A model generated the notes under the pieces. That model was not told the DNA's origin. It did no database searches and worked only from the letters and a program-made list of their open reading frames with translations. From Prochlorococcus sp. MIT 1341 (GTDB lineage: Bacteria > Cyanobacteriota > Cyanobacteriia > PCC-6307 > Cyanobiaceae), in contig NZ_CP139304.1 of NCBI RefSeq assembly GCF_034092415.1, positions 124,001 through 188,000 of the forward strand: a stretch of DNA of 64,000 nucleotides. The letters run 5' to 3'. How positions within the stretch are numbered: position 1 is the stretch's first letter; the number at the start of each line of letters is the position of its first letter. The position numbers were made by a program, and so were the translations under genes. Below are positions 37,271-46,771 of this stretch, in pieces.

Positions 37271-38314
37271 TTACTGATTGGCTTTGTTTTTGAGCTCGCG
37301 AAGAGTTTTGGTTATTTCGGGTAGTTTGCTGAATGCAGCTGAGCAACGAAGCCAAAGACGATTTGGAATAGCTGGAAATCCGCTCACGACTTCGTTAGCA
37401 GAAACGACACCATGAATACCACTTTTCGAACTGGCTATCACGTGATCACCAATGATTGCTCGGTTGGCGACACCAACTTGTCCTGCAAGGATTACTCCAT
37501 TCCCAAGTTGTGCTCCACCTGCGATACCAACTTGGGAAGCAATTGCACAACCTTTACCAGTCTTCACACCATGGCCAATTTGTACCAAATTATCTATTTT
37601 CGTACCTGCTCCAATGAGAGTTTCACCTACACATGGACGGTCGATTGTTGAATTAGAACCAACCTCTACCTCGTCCTCCAGAATGACTGATCCAGTTTGG
37701 GGCATTTTTCTCCATCCTTTTGATGTTGGAACAAAGCCGAACCCCTCAGATCCAATAACTGCATTTGAGTTCACAATACATTTTTGTCCTAATTGACAAC
37801 CTGAGTGAATAACTACGTTGGCATGTAATTCATTTAATTCGCCAATGACAACGTCTTCATAGATAATTGTTCCTGGATGAAGAACACTTCCTGCACCTAT
37901 CTTTGACCGGTCACCGATAAAAACATTTGCACCAATTGATACATTTTCCCCAATGACTACCTCTTCACCGACGACTGCAGTTGGATGCATACCTGTTGGT
38001 GGAGAAGTTTTGATTTGGAGTAAATCAAGTGTTTCGGCGAAGGCTAGGCGGGGATCTTTTACAGTTGCCCAAGCAATTCCTTTTTCTTTAGCTAGTAAGC
38101 AAAGATCTTCGTTGTTTGGGAGTAAAATCGCATCAACTTCACTAACATTTAAAGCAGTAGACAATTTGCTATTTTTCTCCAGAAAGCTTATTTGTTGCGA
38201 TTTCCCCTTATCTATAGAGGCTCCGCTGATAATTTCTGGGTCACCTCCAATTTCGTAAGAAAGAAGGCCTGCTTCACTTTCTTTCAGAATATTGATTATT
38301 GAGCTGAAAAACAT
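37271..38314 (-). CDS. lpxD: UDP-3-O-(3-hydroxyacyl)glucosamine N-acyltransferase
   Basis: Third step of lipid A synthesis. An N-terminal uridine-binding domain (~1-105) is followed by a left-handed beta helix of hexapeptide repeats ([19 protein letters not shown], then many similar units), and the catalytic His lies in [11 protein letters not shown] or the following [13 protein letters not shown]; the NLVQIGHGV sequence is typical of LpxD. The 347-aa length is normal. It starts 2 bases after the proB stop, so it belongs to the minus-strand proB operon. With lptB-lptF it shows that this cell makes an outer-membrane lipopolysaccharide. Confidence 0.94.
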   Translation of the reverse strand: MFFSSIINILKESEAGLLSYEIGGDPEIISGASIDKGKSQQISFLEKNSKLSTALNVSEVDAILLPNNEDLCLLAKEKGIAWATVKDPRLAFAETLDLLQIKTSPPTGMHPTAVVGEEVVIGENVSIGANVFIGDRSKIGAGSVLHPGTIIYEDVVIGELNELHANVVIHSGCQLGQKCIVNSNAVIGSEGFGFVPTSKGWRKMPQTGSVILEDEVEVGSNSTIDRPCVGETLIGAGTKIDNLVQIGHGVKTGKGCAIASQVGIAGGAQLGNGVILAGQVGVANRAIIGDHVIASSKSGIHGVVSANEVVSGFPAIPNRLWLRCSAAFSKLPEITKTLRELKNKANQ

Positions 38315-38315
38315 T

Positions 38316-39458
38316 TTAAGAAATCTTTAGGGATGGATCTTGAGTCTCTCTATTGGAATTGTCTACTTCTCTTCTCGTAATTACCATGAAGTCCCGATGA
38401 ATCACAATAGGAGAACGACCGGAAGAAGTGGTTGTAATTTTTTCTTGAAGTATCTTCGCACTACTTAGGGAACAAAGTCCCCGCGCAAGTTCACTACCAT
38501 CAGGGCTCAATAGTCTTACAGGTTGGTTAGCAGTAAATTCTCCAACAATCTTTTTTACCCCTACCAAAAGGAGGGATGCACCTTTATTTTGTAAAGCCTT
38601 ACAGGCACCCTCGTCTATATGTAGATCACCTTGTGGCTTTAATGCATGAGCAAGCCAACTTTTTCTACTAGGAAAAGGTTTCGGACTTGGATAGAAAACT
38701 GTTCCTCCTCTAGAACCGTTAAGCATTTCGTCTAAGGCTTTTGGATCTCGTCCATCAGTTAGATGAACTGTTATTCCGCTATCAGTAGCAATCCTTGCAG
38801 CTGCTAGTTTTGTAGTTATCCCCCCAGTTCCCCAACTACCTCCTTTGGCACCTTTTGTTTGAGCTTCGAGAGTTGTCAATCCATCAGGGTAATGAACTTC
38901 AGTAATAGGATATGCGTTTGCATCTTTTCGGGGATCTGATGAGTAAAGACGATCGATATCTGTAAGAAGAATTAACTGGTCGGCATTTATTGCGCTAGCA
39001 ACAAGAGCCGACAGTGTGTCATTGTCACCAAAACGTAATTCCTCCTGGGAAACAGTGTCATTCTCATTGACTACTGGCATCACTCCCCATTCAAGAAGTT
39101 TACGGAGCGTGTTTGATGCATTGCAATAACCCTGTTTAGATTCAAGGTCTGATCTTGTGAGCAAAATTTGTGCAACCATGGCTTTATGGCGTCCCATGGC
39201 GGCTTCGTACAGAGACATCAGGTAGCCCTGCCCTATCGCCGCAGTTGCTTGTAGTGAAACCACATCTCCTGGACGTTGTCTTAGACCAAGTTTGTGGGAG
39301 CCGAGTCCAACTGCTCCACTTGTGACAAGAACAACTTTTTCACCTTTTTGTATGCTGCTAGCGATGTATTTGCTATAGCTGTTGATCATGTCAATGGTTG
39401 ACCTTTCTTTTGTCCCTCTGAGCAGACTCGTGCCGATTTTTATCACCCATAAGCTCAT
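38316..39458 (-). CDS. proB: Glutamate 5-kinase
   Basis: First step of proline synthesis; phosphorylates glutamate with ATP. The N-terminal amino-acid kinase domain shows [34 protein letters not shown] and [20 protein letters not shown]. The C-terminal ~90 residues form a PUA domain ([20 protein letters not shown]). The 380-residue length is usual. It overlaps yqeG at the 5' end (ATGA) and is 2 bases from lpxD at the 3' end, so these genes form one operon. Confidence 0.96.
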   Translation of the reverse strand: MSLWVIKIGTSLLRGTKERSTIDMINSYSKYIASSIQKGEKVVLVTSGAVGLGSHKLGLRQRPGDVVSLQATAAIGQGYLMSLYEAAMGRHKAMVAQILLTRSDLESKQGYCNASNTLRKLLEWGVMPVVNENDTVSQEELRFGDNDTLSALVASAINADQLILLTDIDRLYSSDPRKDANAYPITEVHYPDGLTTLEAQTKGAKGGSWGTGGITTKLAAARIATDSGITVHLTDGRDPKALDEMLNGSRGGTVFYPSPKPFPSRKSWLAHALKPQGDLHIDEGACKALQNKGASLLLVGVKKIVGEFTANQPVRLLSPDGSELARGLCSLSSAKILQEKITTTSSGRSPIVIHRDFMVITRREVDNSNRETQDPSLKIS

Positions 39459-39964
39459 TGTTTGATCCTCCCTATTAAATTCGCAATACTTTGTTCGAGA
39501 AATTGAATCTTGTTATTTTCGTTAGGATAACCGTTAGTTTGCAGTGGTTTCACTAGAACTGTATATAGTCCAATTCGGTTACCCACTAAAATATCTGTAA
39601 AGAGACGATCGCCTACGATCGCTGTATTTGATGGACTTGCTTGCAGTTGGCTCATCACTTTCAATAAAGCTTTTTTACGAGGCTTTGCAGCACCGCAGGT
39701 AAATTTAAGCTCTAAGTGACTTGCTACAGAGCCGATTCTTTTTACAGATGGGTTATTGCTTAAAAGGTGTATCTGCAGATATTTCTTTGTCTCAAAGACC
39801 CATTTTCTAACAGAATCATGTACCACGATACCCCTACCTGTAATCAGGGTACCGTCTACATCTAAAACCAAAGCCTTTATTCCTTTTTGTAGAAAATGTT
39901 CAATAGGCAGACTAGGAACTGTTAGGCCTGGATTCCAATCAGGTTGAAGCCAGTTTTGGCTCAT
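39455..39964 (-). CDS. YqeG-family HAD phosphatase
   Basis: A 169-residue HAD-superfamily (subclass IIIA) hydrolase. Motif I is ALVLDVDGTLI with the catalytic Asp pair, motif II is LLSNN, the motif III lysine lies in GAAKPRKKALLKV, and motif IV is AIVGDRLFTDILVGNRIG. The closest named group is YqeG, related to mitochondrial PTPMT1/Gep4-like phosphatidylglycerophosphate phosphatases; that activity is plausible, and pgsA (47.7 kb) makes the substrate. The ATG shares one base with the DUF3727 stop (TGATG), and the stop overlaps proB. Confidence 0.85.
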   Translation of the reverse strand: MSQNWLQPDWNPGLTVPSLPIEHFLQKGIKALVLDVDGTLITGRGIVVHDSVRKWVFETKKYLQIHLLSNNPSVKRIGSVASHLELKFTCGAAKPRKKALLKVMSQLQASPSNTAIVGDRLFTDILVGNRIGLYTVLVKPLQTNGYPNENNKIQFLEQSIANLIGRIKQ

Positions 39965-40503
39965 CAGTTGGATGACTCCCTTTCTTCTAACTCTGCCTCA
40001 ATAAGGGGTTGAATCCTGTCGAACTCTTGATCTTCTACAAGTATGGCTTTCCCGTCTATTAGTTTTGCCACAATGAAAAATGGATCTAAAGGTATATAAA
40101 GCCCATATTCTTTGTCATCAACTTTGAAGCTAACTAATAGTTCGTATGTTTCTGATTCGTCATCAATTGAATCATCTTCAAGTTCTTCTGGATCTGGTTC
40201 TTCTAGTTCTCCAGTCACTGTTAGCGTTACTGCTGAGCGAACAAGAGTCAAATCATGCTCTTGCAGGACCACATCAGCTACTGCGAGGATAGGTTCGCTA
40301 CTAGTGATTGTTTCAATCAACTCTGGATCTACTCCTTCTGTTAAACGAAATAGAGATACAGGTGTGTCTACAGGAGTAAGTAATGCATATTCTTTTTCTT
40401 CAAGAGGTATTAACTCTTCTAGGAAACATAAAAGATCAGCACCATTGTTATCTTTTACCAGTACTGTTGGCACCTCTCCGTTGGTATCAGGTGTTTGAAC
40501 TGA
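39964..40503 (-). CDS. DUF3727 family protein
   Basis: A very acidic protein of ~179 residues shared by cyanobacteria and plastids, without known function. The conserved N-terminal part reads VLVKDNNGADLLCFLEELIP followed by YALLTPVDTPVSLF; the middle is Asp/Glu-rich, and the C-terminus has LYIPLDPFFIVAKLIDGKAI. I chose ATG 40503 (MSVQTPDTNGEVP), which avoids overlap with ruvX; an in-frame GTG at 40536 would add 11 residues. It lies between ruvX and yqeG in a compact operon. Confidence 0.85.
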   Translation of the reverse strand, partial: SVQTPDTNGEVPTVLVKDNNGADLLCFLEELIPLEEKEYALLTPVDTPVSLFRLTEGVDPELIETITSSEPILAVADVVLQEHDLTLVRSAVTLTVTGELEEPDPEELEDDSIDDESETYELLVSFKVDDKEYGLYIPLDPFFIVAKLIDGKAILVEDQEFDRIQPLIEAELEERESSN

Positions 40504-40525
40504 CATGAGTTTTCGGACTTTTAAT

Positions 40526-41014
40526 TCATAATCCACTATTACCTACCACTTTGCTATCAACAGTTACTGTCAAGTGGACCGGTTTTAGTTCAGGCCCTTC
40601 CCTTAACCATTGCTCAAGAATTAGAGCAGCTGCTGCACTGTCTAGCGCACCACTACGATCTTTTTTTAAATTGAATTGTATGGAGGCAGACCAGCTACTG
40701 CTGTGTTCGTTCACCCATGCAACAGGAAGTTGGAGAGAATGAGCAATTCTTTTGCCCAATCTTTGGCATAAATAGGTTTGCTTTGTTGATAAACCTTTTG
40801 AGTCCATAGGCAAGCCAATTACAAGGCCTTCAACAAGGCGTATTTGACAATGTCTTTTGAGTATTTCTATATCGTGATCAAAGTTTCCTCTGTGGAGAGC
40901 TGGCAGGGGCTTGATAGTTATGCCAAGAGGATCACAGCCTGCCAATCCGATTCTTTTATGACCAATATCAATACTTAAAACTGACCGAGGAAAAGGCTTT
41001 TTTGTTTTCATCAC
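40526..41014 (-). CDS. ruvX: RuvX/YqgF Holliday-junction resolvase-like protein
   Basis: RNase H-fold protein of the YqgF family, needed for 16S rRNA 5'-end processing in E. coli and proposed as a resolvase. The first catalytic Asp lies in VLSIDIGHKRIGLAG, a glycine-rich VIGLPMDSKG motif follows near residue 65, then WVNEHSSSW and the last Asp region SGALDSAAAALILEQWL. The 162-aa length is usual. Its ATG overlaps the stop of the upstream GNAT gene by four bases. Confidence 0.88.
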   Translation of the reverse strand: MMKTKKPFPRSVLSIDIGHKRIGLAGCDPLGITIKPLPALHRGNFDHDIEILKRHCQIRLVEGLVIGLPMDSKGLSTKQTYLCQRLGKRIAHSLQLPVAWVNEHSSSWSASIQFNLKKDRSGALDSAAAALILEQWLREGPELKPVHLTVTVDSKVVGNSGL

Positions 41015-42057
41015 CTTCTTTCTAGACTGGGAGTTGGAAGTTGAGGTTGCTGAGGTTGCAATCTCCCTAGCATCGATTCAAGAGCTCTTGATTGAGAAGT
41101 GAGTTTGCTTGTACTTTTTCGTCTCCAGAGACTTCTACCAAGAAGTATTTCCTCGTTAGATTTTTCCCATCCATATTTTTCTAATATTTCGTTTATCGGT
41201 AAGTCATTTGCTGTTGTTTCGAGTTGAAAATTACTTGTTTCTATAGGCAGTTTGCTGAGGATTGATGGGAGGATATTTGAAAGGCGATTGTCCCAGGCGA
41301 AATCTCTAAGTAGTTGAATGACTTCTTGAGGCTTAAACCCTGGTTGACTGATCAGTCCTGCTAAGGCATTAGTTGTGCCCTCTTTACGAGAAAGAAGCAC
41401 ACCACTGCATTCTTTTTTTTGATTGAGCAAGTCTCTCCAATGTCTATCTGAAATTTGTCGTAGGTGAGCAGAAAGATTTGTTTGTTCTAGAGACCAAAGG
41501 ATTGGTGCATTCCGACGAGTCAGCTGTTGCCATTCATATTGTTCTGGAAGAGAAGAAATTGGGTAATTAATTTTATTTTTAATGTTTTTAGAGGGGTTCC
41601 AGTATTGAAAGAGTTTTAATGGTTGGAAGCCAAGCTCTCTTGCTATAGCTAACTGTTCATTATTATTTGCAGAACATCTGACAACCCAACTTTTTGAACG
41701 ACTACTGTCGAACTCTAAGGCACTTTTAAAAAGTGCAAGATATATATCTCTCGAAGTATTTCTTTTTGGATTTTGGAGGATTTTAGGAAATGTTATTGAC
41801 CAGCAAGTTCCTTTAATATTATATGGTTGAATAACTATATATCCGATTACTTTGTTCTCTTCCAGAGCAATTAAGCAAAAAGGGTTTCGTGATGGAAGCA
41901 GTTTTACAAAGCTATTCTCTGCAATGGCAAAAAAACTTCTTAAAAGCAATGCCTGCAACCAAGCAGAGTCTTTTGCTTGGTTGCAGGCATTAATCATTGG
42001 CAAGTGAGTAGCCCTAAGGGACTCAACTCGAAGGTTGCTGGCGCATTCTTCTCTCAA
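41011..42057 (-). CDS. GNAT-fold hypothetical protein
   Basis: A 348-residue cyanobacterial protein. Residues ~55-145 resemble a GNAT acetyltransferase core (CLIALEENKVIGYIVIQPYN, then NEQLAIARELGFQPLKLFQYW, typical of the last GNAT strand). A second region of ~150 residues resembles another, degenerate GNAT repeat. The acetyl-CoA-binding R/QxxGxG/A loop is not obvious, so activity is uncertain. The start is TTG 42057. It overlaps ruvX by four bases, which suggests joint expression. Confidence 0.6.
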   Translation of the reverse strand: MREECASNLRVESLRATHLPMINACNQAKDSAWLQALLLRSFFAIAENSFVKLLPSRNPFCLIALEENKVIGYIVIQPYNIKGTCWSITFPKILQNPKRNTSRDIYLALFKSALEFDSSRSKSWVVRCSANNNEQLAIARELGFQPLKLFQYWNPSKNIKNKINYPISSLPEQYEWQQLTRRNAPILWSLEQTNLSAHLRQISDRHWRDLLNQKKECSGVLLSRKEGTTNALAGLISQPGFKPQEVIQLLRDFAWDNRLSNILPSILSKLPIETSNFQLETTANDLPINEILEKYGWEKSNEEILLGRSLWRRKSTSKLTSQSRALESMLGRLQPQQPQLPTPSLERR

Positions 42058-42107
42058 GCTAATCTCAAGATGCCTGTTCTTAATCTATCCATTATTGGTG
42101 GATTGGG

Positions 42108-43286
42108 TTAGGTCTTATTTTGATTTGGTCTTACTAAGACAATAGGGGTTTGCTGATTCGCATTTCCTGCAGGGTTGTTCTGGAGTGAAGATAGCAAAAG
42201 GCTTTTGTCACAATTTGAGCTTGAGGCTACAACTTTCACCCGCCCCAGGTCATTTACATCGACAATTGCCACTCTTGCTCCAAGTCTTTTGGAGGCTTCG
42301 TCGCATATTTCTTTGGATCGTTTTGGACCTAGCACGATTGTCTGGTCATAAGGAGGTGTTGTGCCAGTAATATCATCAATAAGTCTCGCTTGTTCCCCTG
42401 CAAGTCGATAGAAGCCACCTTTTATTCCTATTAGTTTCATTCCTGCTCCTAGGCTCCAGGCAATAATTACTCGAGTAGGACCAACGAGGTCAATAAGGGT
42501 TTGAAGCCCACAAGCAGTAGCAAGACTGCTTGTGGGATGAAATGCCTTGCATAATATTTTTGCAATCCCGCTTGGATTAATTGTACTTGGGTGTAAATAT
42601 CTCCCCTGCATTACAGCTAAGGGTGTTTCTCCAATGGTAATAATGTCATCAGGTTTACGAATGTTTTTCGTGTATTGATCAAGAACCTCTGAACAATTAT
42701 CAAGCATGCCTAGTAAATGAGTTTTTACTGGCAATAATGAATAGCCTTTCCCTTCGATAAAATTTGCCTCTGATGAAGTGAGGGGTTTTGGCCTCTTTAT
42801 AGAAACAATAAAACAATTATGGCATTTTATCCGTCCAAAAGGTCCATAATTTATCCAGTTAATTTCCACCCAGATGTTATCAGGTGAATTACCTTTGTTA
42901 TTAGAATGCTGCACATTTAGTTCAATATCTAGTTCGATTTCTGTTTCTTTTTTGCTTTTTACAATGTATGCAAACCAATAGCCATCTTCCCTTGATTTCT
43001 CGTCAGGGTGCCAGGGTATAATGCTTATTTTTGATTTAATTCCATCTAAATCTTTATTTCCTAGCAAGGTTACTTTTGCTTTAAGCTCTGGAACCATTAC
43101 TTCCATTTTGGGGTCAGGATTTATAATCTTAATTCTTCCATTTAGATTAATATGATCAGTCTCAGTGGTAATTCGCCAGCTAAAAGGTTTTAGTAAGAGT
43201 GGTGATTTAGGCCTGAGACTATGATGAGTTTCAATACACACAATAAGCAAACATAATATTAGTAATAGGACGCTAATTAAACTCAT
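42108..43286 (-). CDS. Membrane-anchored CofE-like (F420-0:gamma-glutamyl ligase-like) protein
   Basis: Residues 1-20 are one hydrophobic anchor (SLISVLLLILCLLIVCI). Residues ~30-180 form a beta-rich domain unlike CofE, and residues ~185-392 resemble the CofE ligase fold: KGYSLLPVKTHLL, DDIITIGETPLAVMQGRYLH, PYDQTIVLGPKR and VAIVDVNDLGRVKVVASS. CofE adds gamma-linked glutamate to F420-0, but this fused, anchored form and the absence of other F420 genes here argue against that exact reaction. An amide-ligase activity is inference. Confidence 0.65.
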   Translation of the reverse strand: MSLISVLLLILCLLIVCIETHHSLRPKSPLLLKPFSWRITTETDHINLNGRIKIINPDPKMEVMVPELKAKVTLLGNKDLDGIKSKISIIPWHPDEKSREDGYWFAYIVKSKKETEIELDIELNVQHSNNKGNSPDNIWVEINWINYGPFGRIKCHNCFIVSIKRPKPLTSSEANFIEGKGYSLLPVKTHLLGMLDNCSEVLDQYTKNIRKPDDIITIGETPLAVMQGRYLHPSTINPSGIAKILCKAFHPTSSLATACGLQTLIDLVGPTRVIIAWSLGAGMKLIGIKGGFYRLAGEQARLIDDITGTTPPYDQTIVLGPKRSKEICDEASKRLGARVAIVDVNDLGRVKVVASSSNCDKSLLLSSLQNNPAGNANQQTPIVLVRPNQNKT

Positions 43287-43375
43287 TTGTATATGGTTTT
43301 GGTGGGTTAATTAAGAATAGTTTAATGGAATCGATGATTGCCTTTGGAGGTGATTGAGCGGACGTCACAAGAGAG

Positions 43376-43924
43376 TTACTGCTGTTCTTTTTCGACAGAT
43401 GGCTCACTATTATATTCATTAAAACTCTTTATTTTTACAGAATAAGATGGTTTTTCTAATCCTGTCGCTTCGCTTATTGCTTCGTTGATTGTTTCTAGAG
43501 ATATTTGGCCTTCTTGGTCGAGCTTTACATTTCCTTGACCATCAATAACAACTACTTGAGGGATTCGACCATGCCAATAATAGGAAGGCTTTCTAGGGTC
43601 GTCATTGGGTTGATTTTGCAGTTCATCAGTTGTTAGAGGTATTAGTTCTATTGCTCCACTCCAGATAAGTTTTAAAGCTGAAACGGAAGGTGCAAATGCT
43701 TTGCTATCAGCACTATCATCTAAGTAGTAAACGATCACACTGGTTCGTTTTTTGTCTAGGGCTTCCGATAAAGTATTAGTTGGTGGGACTAAAGAACCGT
43801 TCCCAGCATATATGGGGAAAATATTCCCATCATAACTATTGGTATCTCTAGCAGCGTATGCTGGCACGACATTAACAATTAGTGCTAATAATATTGAGAG
43901 GATTGTCTTAAGAAGTTTGGTCAT
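43376..43924 (-). CDS. Secreted thioredoxin-like protein without CxxC
   Basis: A 182-residue protein with a clear signal peptide (LLKTILSILLALIVNVVPAYA, cleavage likely after AYA), so probably lumenal or periplasmic. The mature part resembles a thioredoxin fold: KRTSVIVYYLDDSADSKAFAPSV, then a strand IELIPLTTDE, and the cis-Pro-like RIPQVVVIDGQGNVKLDQEG. No CxxC is present (DSADSK takes that place), so it cannot work as an ordinary disulfide reductase. It lies 38 bases downstream of the DUF3685 gene. The exact family is unknown to me. Confidence 0.7.
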   Translation of the reverse strand: MTKLLKTILSILLALIVNVVPAYAARDTNSYDGNIFPIYAGNGSLVPPTNTLSEALDKKRTSVIVYYLDDSADSKAFAPSVSALKLIWSGAIELIPLTTDELQNQPNDDPRKPSYYWHGRIPQVVVIDGQGNVKLDQEGQISLETINEAISEATGLEKPSYSVKIKSFNEYNSEPSVEKEQQ

Positions 43925-43962
43925 TAGTCTTGGTTTAGTGAAAGTTGAAACGTAGTTTATGT

Positions 43963-45609
43963 TTATGAGCTTCTAGTCAAGCTTCGACCCATGCCTTGGG
44001 CTATTCCTCGCCCAACCAGTCCTATAGCTCTTCCCACTACTTGGGTAAGTATGATCACCATTAAATCTCCAAAATGTTTGACAACTGACTGAATTTGTGG
44101 TGCAAGTGCATCGCGTGTCTCAACTATTAAGGCAACTTGTTGCTGCCACCATCCTAGCTGGCGTAGTTCTTCATCACGTGGTTCAGTAAGCATAAGGGGT
44201 TGAATGCTTTTGTTTAAGAATCTAAAAAGAAGCCGCTTGCTTTCATACAGTCTTATGGGCCTTTGAATTAGGTTTTGCCACCTTGCTTGACTGTTTAGTT
44301 GATTGCGAAACCTTTCCAATTCTCTTGTTGAAATAAGTTGTTGGCAAAGCATATGTCTCCTTAGTTCAGGCCATTCTCCACAGGCATCTAATATTTCCGC
44401 ACTTATAAGTTCTGCTGTACGTATAAGCCAGTTACTTGTGAGTATTTCAAGTTGCATTACAGCACGAGGGTCGTCAGCTGGTAGAAGCTGTCCATCTACT
44501 AATACAGGTTTATTGAGAAGCAGAGGGGCAAGCATTCGACTTGGTTCAGGTAACTCTTCATCGCTTTCAGACAGATCGGTTATACGTAATAGTTGCTCTC
44601 CAAGAGGTTTCAGCTCATTACCTTTGGTGATTTGCAAGTAGCTCCCAATCATTTTGCGGATCGATTGCTGACGAATTTCAATTTGTATATTGCTCCATAT
44701 TTGTTCGATAGATTGATCTGATTTATTGCCATCCATAAGCTTCTGCATGACTTTATGAAGCTGATTTAATAAGGCAACAAGAAGGTCTTTTTGACGTGAG
44801 AGGTTCAAGGATTCTATGGCCAGAATTGTACCTGTTGAGTTCGTAATCTGTTCTTCTAAAACAGCTTGAAGTCTTTCATTTATCGCTTTCCAAACTGCAA
44901 TTGAGTTGCGTTCTTTAAGGGTGATGTTAGTGCCGTATCTGTTGTTAGATTCGTCTGCATTCGTTAATTGCTTGGCTCCAGACACATTGATATTTGAACT
45001 GTTTGGTTCGTGAATTGGTCCCCATAGCCATAAAACAAGTGACTTTGCGCTTTGAAGCTCTCTTCTTCGTCCTTCAATGACGAGAATAGCTAATTTATTC
45101 GATGTCTTGTGGTTGAGGATGTCTTCTATATGCTTTAGATCAGTGTTGATTTGCTTTAATGCTGTTCTAAGTAGCCAATGACTTAGCCCAAGAGGCATGC
45201 TGCGTGGAACAGCTATTGAGTTTGCGTTATCCTTAAGTCTTACAACTCTTCCACCTTGCAATAAAGTTTTAATAGCTTCTTTAAGTGTTTTTAGGTCAGG
45301 GGCTTGTAGTAGTCCAGGTGAATCTAATTTCAGCAATTCCATAGCACTTATACGTACTTTCTCTGGGAGAAGCACAAGTACAGGCGAAGGTTCCCAATGT
45401 GCTTGAAGTTTTTTTAGCTCAATTTCTATTGTGGTTAGAGTCTCTAGGGTTTCTATTGACCAAATGACTAAGGAAGGATACTTGTTAAGTTGGCCACTTT
45501 TCGTAAAAACCTCTACATCAAGATCTGATTGGGTTAGCTGCAATGCCAAAGATTCACCAAGCAAATCAGAGGCTAGTAAAAGAATTTGATTTGAGCTGCT
45601 GTTAGCCAA
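43963..45609 (-). CDS. DUF3685 family protein
   Basis: A 548-residue protein of cyanobacteria with homologues in plastids, function unknown. The first ~120 residues resemble a response-regulator receiver fold (NQILLLASDLLGESLALQL, VLVLLPEK, TLLQGGRVVRL) without an obvious phospho-acceptor Asp pocket. The remainder is long, helical and rich in Leu and Gln, ending in a hydrophobic, glycine-rich part (FGDLMVIILTQVVGRAIGLV, then GRGIAQGMGRS). The helical C-terminus may be membrane-associated. It is followed by the thioredoxin-like gene. Confidence 0.75.
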   Translation of the reverse strand: MANSSSNQILLLASDLLGESLALQLTQSDLDVEVFTKSGQLNKYPSLVIWSIETLETLTTIEIELKKLQAHWEPSPVLVLLPEKVRISAMELLKLDSPGLLQAPDLKTLKEAIKTLLQGGRVVRLKDNANSIAVPRSMPLGLSHWLLRTALKQINTDLKHIEDILNHKTSNKLAILVIEGRRRELQSAKSLVLWLWGPIHEPNSSNINVSGAKQLTNADESNNRYGTNITLKERNSIAVWKAINERLQAVLEEQITNSTGTILAIESLNLSRQKDLLVALLNQLHKVMQKLMDGNKSDQSIEQIWSNIQIEIRQQSIRKMIGSYLQITKGNELKPLGEQLLRITDLSESDEELPEPSRMLAPLLLNKPVLVDGQLLPADDPRAVMQLEILTSNWLIRTAELISAEILDACGEWPELRRHMLCQQLISTRELERFRNQLNSQARWQNLIQRPIRLYESKRLLFRFLNKSIQPLMLTEPRDEELRQLGWWQQQVALIVETRDALAPQIQSVVKHFGDLMVIILTQVVGRAIGLVGRGIAQGMGRSLTRSS

Positions 45610-45902
45610 GTCTGTGAGAGCAAAACTTCTTTAATACAAACTTAACTACTAAAATACTAAATCTCCAGTCCATATGTTTTTTTTGGTGATAGATCATTCT
45701 CTATATCCGGACCATCCGATAAGAAATTTGCTGTGATCAGCTAAATATCTACGTCGAATAGCCTTTTATTAAAATTTTATTGATTAATCTTTTGGAAACT
45801 GGGAAATACTTCAATATTATTCAAATTTTTAAATCATAGCTTAAACCAATACAAGAGAAAATTTCTGGCCATTTTGTTGATATAAGCTTTCAGAGCAGCT
45901 TT
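45610..45902. other. 293-base intergenic region, nothing recognised
   Basis: AT-rich sequence between two minus-strand genes (hisA upstream, DUF3685 downstream). I see no ORF with a ribosome binding site, no tRNA-like fold and no strong hairpin. It should contain the end of the hisA transcript and the DUF3685 promoter. Confidence 0.4.
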
Positions 45903-46670
45903 TCATGCGAATGAGTTTAGGCCTTGTGGGAAGTCTTGAAGTTTATTTTCCCCAAGAGCTTTTTTGGCTTCTTTCAAGTCAACCCTTCCATCATAAAGTG
46001 CTCTTCCAACAATTACACCTGTAACTCCAAGTGCTTCAAGGCTAAGTAATGAGAGTAGATCGCTCATGGACCCAACTCCTCCAGAGGCAATAACTGGTTT
46101 TTTTGAGACGTTGGCAATTGATCTCATGGCTTTAAGGTTTGGGCCCTTAAGTGTGCCATCCGTTTCTATATCCGTAGTGATGATTGAAGCTATGTCTGAA
46201 TCATTAAAATATTTTGCTAGTTCAGTTGCTAAAACATTACTCTCGTTTAGCCATCCTTGAGTGGCTACCTTTCCTTTTTTTGAATCTATACCGACTATTA
46301 TCCGTTCGGGATGTTTTTTGGCTAATGATTTAATCGATTGGGGCTTATCAATAGCTAAGGTCCCCAAAATTATTTTATCAAGACCCAGGTCTATTAGCGC
46401 TTCGGCTCTTTCGACTGAGCGGATACCACCTCCTATTTGGACTGGTATCTCTAGTGCTGATGCGATTTTCTTGATGGATGAGTCATTTACAGGCTTCCCA
46501 CTCCTTGCTCCATCGAGATCCACCAGGTGAAGTCTTGAGGCACCTTGTTTTTGCCATGACAAAGCTTGTGCTACTGGATCTTTATTGAATTGCGTGACCC
46601 TTTCATAGTTTCCTTGATTTAGACGAACACAGGTTCCATTAAGCAAATCAATGGCTGGAATGATTTCCAT
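45903..46670 (-). CDS. hisA: Phosphoribosylformimino-5-aminoimidazole carboxamide ribotide isomerase
   Basis: Fourth step of histidine synthesis, an Amadori rearrangement on a TIM barrel. The 255-residue protein starts EIIPAIDLLNGTCVRLNQG with the catalytic Asp, followed by LHLVDLDGARSGKPVN, the phosphate loop VQIGGGIRSVE, the second catalytic Asp in ITTDIETDGTLKGPN, and VIASGGVGSMSDLL. These sequences are diagnostic of HisA rather than HisF. It diverges from the epimerase gene with ~100 bases between starts. Confidence 0.96.
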   Translation of the reverse strand: MEIIPAIDLLNGTCVRLNQGNYERVTQFNKDPVAQALSWQKQGASRLHLVDLDGARSGKPVNDSSIKKIASALEIPVQIGGGIRSVERAEALIDLGLDKIILGTLAIDKPQSIKSLAKKHPERIIVGIDSKKGKVATQGWLNESNVLATELAKYFNDSDIASIITTDIETDGTLKGPNLKAMRSIANVSKKPVIASGGVGSMSDLLSLLSLEALGVTGVIVGRALYDGRVDLKEAKKALGENKLQDFPQGLNSFA

Positions 46671-46771
46671 AGGAGTGGCTTTAAATTACTTTTTTTCATC
46701 TTGGACTAGATGACTAGCTTAGGAGTAGCCGGTGACGCGCTTCAATAGTCAGACTTAATAAAGTCAAGCTT

